A stretch of DNA of 64,000 nucleotides from Buttiauxella agrestis ATCC 33320 (GTDB lineage: Bacteria; Pseudomonadota; Gammaproteobacteria; Enterobacterales; Enterobacteriaceae). Position numbers and translations under genes: made by a program. The stretch is taken from positions 1,302,001 to 1,366,000 of the forward strand of contig JALKFA010000001.1 of the NCBI GenBank assembly GCA_024169445.1, given 5' to 3'. Position 1 is the first letter of the stretch; each line of letters starts with the position of its first letter. Below, one piece after another: positions 59,258 through 64,000 of this stretch. The notes below the pieces were generated by a model. That model made no database searches. It worked only from the letters and a program-made list of their open reading frames with translations, and had not been told where the DNA came from.

Positions 59258-61405
59258 TTAACCCGCCGCGCTTTCGCGCAAACTGGCTTTTAGCTTGTTG
59301 TACTCGTCAATCACATACTGTTCAGCAGCTTTCTGATCGGCAATCGGCTCGACGCGCACAGCACAGTACTTGTACTCCGGCGTTTTAGTAATCGGGCTGA
59401 GGTTTTCAGTCACCAGCTCGTTACAGGCACCAATCCACCACTGATACGTCATATAAACGGCACCTTTATTAGGGCGTTCGCTTACATTCGCACGGGTGAT
59501 GACGCGACCTTTGCGAGAATTGACCCAAATCAGCGCTTCATCTTCAATGCCCAAACGAGCGGCATCGTCGATGTGGATTTGCGCATAACCTGGTTCATCC
59601 GCAAGGGCTGCCAGGGCTGCACAGTTACCGGTCATTGAACGGCAAGAGTAGTGGCCCACTTCACGCACTGTGGAAAGTACCATTGGGTACTCTTCGGTGA
59701 CTTTGTCGATTGGCGGTGCCCAATCGCAAGTGAAGAACTCGCCCAGACCGTTTTCGCGGTCAAACTTACCGTCATACAGGAACGAGGTTCCCTGGTCGCT
59801 TTCAGCTACATCGCGGCAAGGCCACTGGATATAACCCAGTTCACCCATTTTCTCGTAAGTGGCACCGTAGAAATCCGGGCACAGACCACGCAACTCATCC
59901 CAAATTTCCTGGGTGTTGTTGTAGTGCATCTGGTAGCCCATACGGGTGGCAATTTCACTGATAATCTGCCAGTCCGTTTTCAGGTCCCACTTCGGCTCTA
60001 CCGCTTTAAAGAAGCGCTGGAAACCACGGTCAGCGGCGGTATAAACGCCTTCATGTTCGCCCCACGAGGTAGACGGCAAAATTACATCGGCCGCCGCCGC
60101 GGTTTTGGTCATGAAGATGTCCTGCACAATGACCAGTTCCATATCGGCAAACGCCTGACGAACTGCCGAAAGCTCGGCATCCGTTTGCAGCGGATCTTCA
60201 CCCATAATGTAAGCTGCGCGAACTTCGCCATGTGCCACACGGTGAGGTATCTCACTGATGCGATAGCCCGTGTGAGCCGGTAGCGATGGCACGCCCCAGG
60301 CTTTGGCGAACTTCTCGCGACTGACTTCGTCTTTCACGTACTGGTAGCCAGGATAGGTATCCGGCAGTGCGCCCATATCGCAAGCACCCTGAACGTTGTT
60401 CTGGCCGCGAACCGGGTTAACGCCAACATTCGCTTTACCCAGGTTACCGGTCATCAGCGCAAGGCTGGTCAGCGAGCGCACAGTTTCCACGCCCTGATAG
60501 AACTGGGTGACACCCATGCCCCACAGAATGGTGGCCGTTTTTGCGTTCGCATACATACGCGCTGCGCCGCGAATTTCCGCCGCGGTCACGCCGGTAATTT
60601 CTTCAACGGACTCAGGCGTGTAGCCCGCAACAATTTTGCGATACTCGTCGAAACCTTCGGTACGAGAAGCCACGAAGGACTGGTCATACAGATTTTCTTC
60701 GATAATCACATGCCCGATTGCGTTAAGCAGGGCGATGTTAGAACCATTTTTTAACTGCAAATGCATGTCAGCGATGCGCGCGGTTTCAATTTTACGCGGA
60801 TCGACCACAATGATTTGCGCCCCTTTTTGCTTCGCGCGGATGACACGGTTAGCAACGATAGGGTGTGAATCTGCCGGGTTATACCCGAACACAAACACTA
60901 AATCGGTATCCTCAATCTCGACGATTGAGTTGCTCATAGCGCCGTTACCGACCGATTGGTGCAGACCTGCAACCGATGGGCCGTGTCAGACGCGTGCGCA
61001 GCAGTCAACGTTATTGGTACCAATAACGGCGCGCGCAAACTTTTGCATAACATAGTTGGTTTCGTTGCCAGTACCACGGGAAGAACCGGTGGTCATGATG
61101 GCATCGGAGCCGTGTTTCGCTTTGATTTCACTCAGACGAGTACTGACGTAGTTCAGTGCTTCATCCCAGGAAACGTTTTCGAGTTTGCCGCCCTTCTGGC
61201 GACGAATCATTGGTGATTTGAGGCGCGGAGTGAGGATTTTAGTATCGTTAATAAAATCCCAGCCGTAGTAACCCTTCAGGCAAAGATCGCCCTGGTTGGT
61301 TTTACCTTGAGCTGCTTCCGCCTTGACGACTTTGCCGTTATCGACCACGAGATTGATTTTGCAACCCGAGGCACAATAGGGGCAAACCGTGACGACTTTT
61401 TTCAT
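59258..61405 (-). CDS. fdhF: FdhF, selenocysteine formate dehydrogenase H
   Basis: Molybdopterin enzyme oxidising formate to CO2 in the formate hydrogenlyase complex. The frame is continuous through an in-frame TGA at 60988-60986, which decodes as Sec140 (NNVDCCARV-U-HGPSVAGLHQ), so the total is 715 residues, as in E. coli. ATG at 61405 follows GGAGCAACACTG; a TTG at 61423 is not the start. Cluster cysteines are C8, C11, C15 (VCPYCASGC) and C42 (LCLKGYYG). A SECIS hairpin follows the TGA and a sigma-54 promoter lies upstream. Naive gene calling splits this gene in two. No hyc/hyp genes are in view. Confidence 0.97.
60940..60988 (-). other. SECIS element of fdhF
   Basis: Immediately after the UGA the RNA reads CACGGCCCAUCGG then UUGCAGGUCUGCACC and AAUCGGUCGG. 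The apical GGUUGCAGGUCUGCACC hairpin with a bulged U and GGUCU loop is the SelB-binding part and appears identical to the E. coli fdhF SECIS. Confidence 0.93.
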
Positions 61406-61447
61406 CAGTGTTGCTCCAGTCAATATTGCTTACCTTGCAACTTTCTA

Positions 61448-61463
61448 TGCATTATCTATGCCA
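61448..61463 (-). promoter_or_regulatory. Sigma-54 promoter of fdhF
   Basis: On the minus strand TGGCAT-AGATA-ATGCA fits the -24/-12 pattern TGGCAC-N5-TTGCA with GG and GC exactly 10 bases apart. It lies 43 bases upstream of the fdhF ATG, matching RpoN/FhlA control of fdhF. Confidence 0.82.
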
Positions 61464-61535
61464 CATAGAAAGAGTGGGAATTACAGGCATCTTACGGTGA
61501 TAAAAGCAGCAAAACCCTGACGAAAAACAGGACAT

Positions 61536-61549
61536 CGTCAAAAGTGACG
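61536..61549. promoter_or_regulatory. Probable FhlA upstream activating site
   Basis: CGTCA-AAAG-TGACG is a perfect inverted repeat about 105 bases upstream of the predicted start site. In E. coli FhlA binds an upstream site near -110 of fdhF with TGTC/GACA-like halves. Assignment is from position and symmetry. Confidence 0.5.
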
Positions 61550-61676
61550 TGTCGAGCGGAACACGGTTTGTGACACCGGTTGAAAATTCAGCATGGGTAT
61601 TTATCTTTTGTGCGGCACTCCTTCCACAATCACCCACACTTACCCCATGTCTCTTTTCATCCTCCGGAGTTCAATA

Positions 61677-62411
61677 ATGAAGCCTGCCATTTTGCTGGTG
61701 GATGACGATTTGGCGATCTGCGAGGTGCTGCGCGATGTGCTCAATGAGCACGTGTTTGAGGTGAGGGTTTGCCACTCCGGGAATGATGCGCAGACTGCGA
61801 TTGCTCAGCACCCAGAAATCGCCCTGGTGCTGCTGGATATGATCCTGCCGGATATTAACGGGTTACTGGTGCTGCAACATATTCAGCGTCAGCGTCCTGA
61901 TTTACCGGTAGTAATGCTAACTGGCCTTGGCAGCGAATCCGATGTAGTCGTGGGGCTGGAGATGGGCGCCGATGACTACATCGCCAAACCGTTCAACCCG
62001 CGCGTGGTGGTGGCGCGCGTTAAAGCGGTGCTACGGCGTTCTGGCGCACTGGCGGTGGAAACGACGACGACAAAAAGCAGCGGCCTGCATTTCAACGGTT
62101 GGCGGCTGGACACCGAACGTTGTCAGTTATTGAATGCTGCCCATGAACAAGTCGACCTCACCCAGGGCGAATACGGCTTACTGCTGGCATTAATGCAAAA
62201 TTCTCGCAAAGTGTTATCGCGTGAACGACTGCTGGAGTTGACCCACAGCGAAAGCCTGGAGGTCTTCGACAGAACGATTGATGTGCTGATTATGCGCCTG
62301 CGGCGAAAAATAGAATTAAACCCGCATCAGCCCGCTTTAATCCGCACCATTCGCGGTATTGGCTATGTATTTTCGGCTGATGTTATTCAGGCGGAGAATA
62401 ATGCGGCTTGA
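61677..62411 (+). CDS. OmpR/PhoB-family response regulator (orphan)
   Basis: A two-component regulator, 244 residues from ATG 61677 (CCGGAGTTCAATA upstream); the longer in-frame start lacks a ribosome site. The receiver domain has acidic pocket VDDD (9-11), phosphorylation Asp54 in LLDMILPDING, Thr in VVMLTGLG and Lys in DDYIAKPFNP. The winged-helix output contains VFDRTIDVLIMRLRRKIELN and TIRGIGYVFSAD. No sensor kinase gene is seen. It is divergent from fdhF over 271 bases, so it shares the fdhF control region. Regulated genes unknown; not at this place in K-12. Confidence 0.9.
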   Translation: MKPAILLVDDDLAICEVLRDVLNEHVFEVRVCHSGNDAQTAIAQHPEIALVLLDMILPDINGLLVLQHIQRQRPDLPVVMLTGLGSESDVVVGLEMGADDYIAKPFNPRVVVARVKAVLRRSGALAVETTTTKSSGLHFNGWRLDTERCQLLNAAHEQVDLTQGEYGLLLALMQNSRKVLSRERLLELTHSESLEVFDRTIDVLIMRLRRKIELNPHQPALIRTIRGIGYVFSADVIQAENNAA

Positions 62412-62496
62412 ATTATAAATAATAAATGGGTGCTTAAGACTTTTCCCTGCATTCCTTCACAAGTTGGGTGGGGCGAACCCCGCCCGGATAGCTTTA

Positions 62497-62646
62497 CTAT
62501 TCGGAGCAGGCCAGCCTGGCAGCTACCTCCTGTTTATCATTCCTTATTTTCACTTCGCATAAATTACGGCGTGTTAATAAGGTAATTGCTATTAATGTTA
62601 AGCAAACAATTAATAAACATATGACAACAGTCTTTGTAGGCTTCAT
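62497..62646 (-). CDS. Hok/Gef-family type I toxin
   Basis: A 49-residue membrane toxin: MKPTKTVVICLLIVCLTLIA begins with a short basic region and one transmembrane segment, then ITLLTRRNLCEVKIRND and KQEVAARLACSE. The LLTRRNLCEVKIR stretch matches the LVTRKDLCEVHIR signature of HokC/HokD, with the conserved Cys. AAGGAGTAAAAAGGC upstream of the ATG at 62646 is a good ribosome site. Depolarises the inner membrane when translated. It is usually controlled by an antisense RNA; a candidate lies just upstream. The C-terminus is slightly different from hokC. Confidence 0.85.
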   Translation of the reverse strand: MKPTKTVVICLLIVCLTLIAITLLTRRNLCEVKIRNDKQEVAARLACSE

Positions 62647-62685
62647 GCCTTTTTACTCCTTGCCTTGCGGCGAGTAAGAGGCTAA

Positions 62686-62708
62686 CCTCAACTTGTTGGG
62701 AGTTGAGG
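62686..62708 (-). other. Hairpin in the hok mRNA leader
   Basis: CCTCAACT-N7-AGTTGAGG is a perfect 8-bp stem 40 bases upstream of the toxin start. Hok mRNAs carry such leader structure that blocks or exposes the ribosome site. Confidence 0.6.
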
Positions 62709-62755
62709 ATCAGCCTCGGGTTAACGTTAAAGTTGCCCGGGGCTTTCTTATTCTT
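62700..62755 (+). ncRNA. Candidate Sok-type antisense RNA terminator region
   Basis: On the plus strand AGCCTCGGG-N15-CCCGGGGCT (9-bp stem, one G-U) followed by TTCTTATTCTT is a convincing terminator, opposite to the toxin mRNA leader. A Sok-like RNA should end here (about 62755); its 5' end and promoter could not be fixed, so the given start is approximate. Confidence 0.5.
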
Positions 62756-62954
62756 AAAGTTTAAGAATATCCCTCACTTATGCTCAGGACAGAAAGCCCT
62801 AAGCACCCGCCGCATAGTTTACTGAGTTTTTATTTATTAGATATTAAATTGCTAATGTAATTCATTTATCATGATTACATCGTTCTGGAATATCCCTCGC
62901 AAATAATCTTAATCATATTGATGTCGTGATTATTAGCGGATGGCTTAATAAATC
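62756..62954. other. AT-rich region between hok and the sugar kinase
   Basis: No gene recognised. An inverted repeat TAAACTTTAAGAATA-like stretch (AAAGTTTAAGAATA at 62757) and AT-rich DNA presumably include the hok promoter. The region also marks the 3' end of the PfkB-family gene. Confidence 0.4.
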
Positions 62955-63962
62955 TCAACTCCGCTCACTAATAAAACTCTGCAATTCCGTTAATGTTTTT
63001 GCGCCATCGATCGCATTTGCACATAACAAATTCGCGCGAGCGCAGGCGTGAGCTAATTTAAGGCTATCGACCAGCGGCCATTTTTCATGGCAGCCATATA
63101 ATATTCCGGCGCAAAAAGCGTCACCCGCACCAACGCTGCCGACAATTTCCTCTTGAGCCAACATAAACGACGGCACCCATGTGCCTTCGCCTCCACGTTC
63201 TATGCCCCATGCACCTTCCGGGCAATGAATCACTACTCTTTGCTTCACACCCGATTCCAGCAGCAACGTTGCCGCTTGCGCAATATTTTCGACATGCGGT
63301 GCACCGTTAGCATGGCGGATTTCCAGCCCGCTAAACTCACCGGCTTCCAGTTCATTAATCACCAGGTAATCCAGCCAACGCAGGGCAGGGAGCACCATCG
63401 GGCGGTAACGCGGGTCGCCCTGACGCGACACTAAATCCAGCGAGGTTTCATAGCCTTGCAGGGACATCATGGCCAACAATCGGGCGCTGCGTGTGCCGTA
63501 TTCCGCATCTTCCATATCAAGACTATCAAGCAGCAACAAATAGCCAAGGTGGAAGATTTTGAAGGATGTTTCAAGGCGGTCAAAGGCGGGTAAATCAAGC
63601 AAACGATTAGCGCCAGGCGAGTGGAAAAACGTGCGTTGCCCGCTCGGGTCGGTCATTACTTGCGACATCGACGTTGGCGCGAAAGTAGTGCGGTGCACAT
63701 GCTGGCGATTGACATGATACTGATCCAACATGGCCATAATATAGTCGCCGTCATGATCGTCACCGACCAATCCCACAGCTTGCAGCGGTAGCCCGACATG
63801 CATTTTTGCCAGTGTCAGCAACACATTTAACGGCGCGCCGCCAGTTGAGCGTTCACTGTGAACGATTTCTGCCAGCCACCCGCGCTGCGGCCATTGCACA
63901 ATTTGATGTACATGGTCGACCAACATATTTCCGGCGGCGATAATCCCGCTGCGCTCTGTCAT
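62955..63962 (-). CDS. PfkB-family carbohydrate kinase
   Basis: A 335-residue ribokinase-type sugar or nucleoside kinase. N-terminal GNMLVDHVHQIVQWPQRGWL, the glycine pair GGAPLNVLLTLAKM, and the C-terminal signature VGSVGAGDAFCAGILYGCHE with the catalytic Asp in GAGD near residue 270. ATG 63962 follows GGAGAGGTT. Substrate cannot be deduced; no transporter or partner gene lies in view, though more genes may lie right of the window. Cytosolic. Not in K-12 near fdhF. Confidence 0.88.
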   Translation of the reverse strand: MTERSGIIAAGNMLVDHVHQIVQWPQRGWLAEIVHSERSTGGAPLNVLLTLAKMHVGLPLQAVGLVGDDHDGDYIMAMLDQYHVNRQHVHRTTFAPTSMSQVMTDPSGQRTFFHSPGANRLLDLPAFDRLETSFKIFHLGYLLLLDSLDMEDAEYGTRSARLLAMMSLQGYETSLDLVSRQGDPRYRPMVLPALRWLDYLVINELEAGEFSGLEIRHANGAPHVENIAQAATLLLESGVKQRVVIHCPEGAWGIERGGEGTWVPSFMLAQEEIVGSVGAGDAFCAGILYGCHEKWPLVDSLKLAHACARANLLCANAIDGAKTLTELQSFISERS

Positions 63963-64000
63963 AACCTCTCCTTACGCCTTTCCTGAACTGCCAAAAATCT

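Noticed and set aside
60986-60988. In-frame TGA splitting fdhF, as if a nonsense mutation
   Set aside because: Position 140, the CCARV-U-HGPS context and the downstream SECIS show it is a selenocysteine codon.

Overview
The window is a chromosomal segment from a member of the Enterobacteriaceae. Its backbone follows the Escherichia coli order from pgi to fdhF: pgi, yjbEFGH, psiE, malGFE/malK-lamB-malM, ubiCA, plsB/dgkA, lexA-dinF, yjbJ, zur, dusA, qor, dnaB, alr, tyrB, aphA, yjbR, uvrA/ssb, yjcB, soxS/soxR, ghxQ, yjcE, actP-yjcH-acs, fdhF. Most proteins match my memory of the E. coli sequences in length and motifs. The genus cannot be fixed by reading. Several E. coli neighbours are absent: pspG, yjbQ, pdeC (yjcC) and the nrf operon. 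Genes foreign to K-12 sit in or near those places.

Region by region. 1-5.2 kb: 3' end of pgi, then the yjbEFGH exopolysaccharide operon, in which a REP pair lies inside the translated 5' end of yjbG. 5.3-13.6 kb: psiE and the complete divergent maltose/maltodextrin regulon, with CRP-like and MalT-like sites between malE and malK. 13.9-24.8 kb: ubiquinone (ubiCA), phospholipid (plsB, dgkA), SOS (lexA with two operators, dinF) and zinc (zur) genes, then a cupin and a TraF_2-type outer-membrane protein, and dusA. 25-35.7 kb: qor, dnaB, alr, tyrB, aphA, yjbR, uvrA, ssb. Between alr and tyrB is a 641-bp palindrome-rich element with Tn5/IS50-like ends, no transposase, and a near-perfect 9-bp target duplication in a palindromic repeat. 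36-43.2 kb: a lipase-like lipoprotein, yjcB, soxS/soxR with a perfect SoxR operator, a probable RyjA small RNA, a glutathione transferase, ghxQ and yjcE.

43.2-54.9 kb is the accessory block between yjcE and actP. It holds an AT-rich gene for a YopT/AvrPphB-type (C58) cysteine protease, a LysR regulator divergent from a CidA/LrgB membrane pair, an isolated Wza-Wzb-Wzc set without sugar-assembly genes, a Gfo/Idh oxidoreductase divergent from an unrecognised enzyme-like protein, and a class II Fic AMPylase whose upstream region is a 70-bp tandem duplication. 54.9-64 kb: the acetate-scavenging operon, selenocysteine-containing fdhF with SECIS, sigma-54 promoter and likely FhlA site, an orphan OmpR-type response regulator, a type I hok/sok-like toxin-antitoxin locus too short for ordinary gene callers, and a PfkB-family sugar kinase.

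Intergenic space is rich in three repeat families: REP-like units, ERIC elements, and a GC-rich palindrome with core CCCTCTCCC...GGGAGAGGG followed by GGGGTGAGGG. Gene identities rest on reading proteins against remembered family members; no database search was run.
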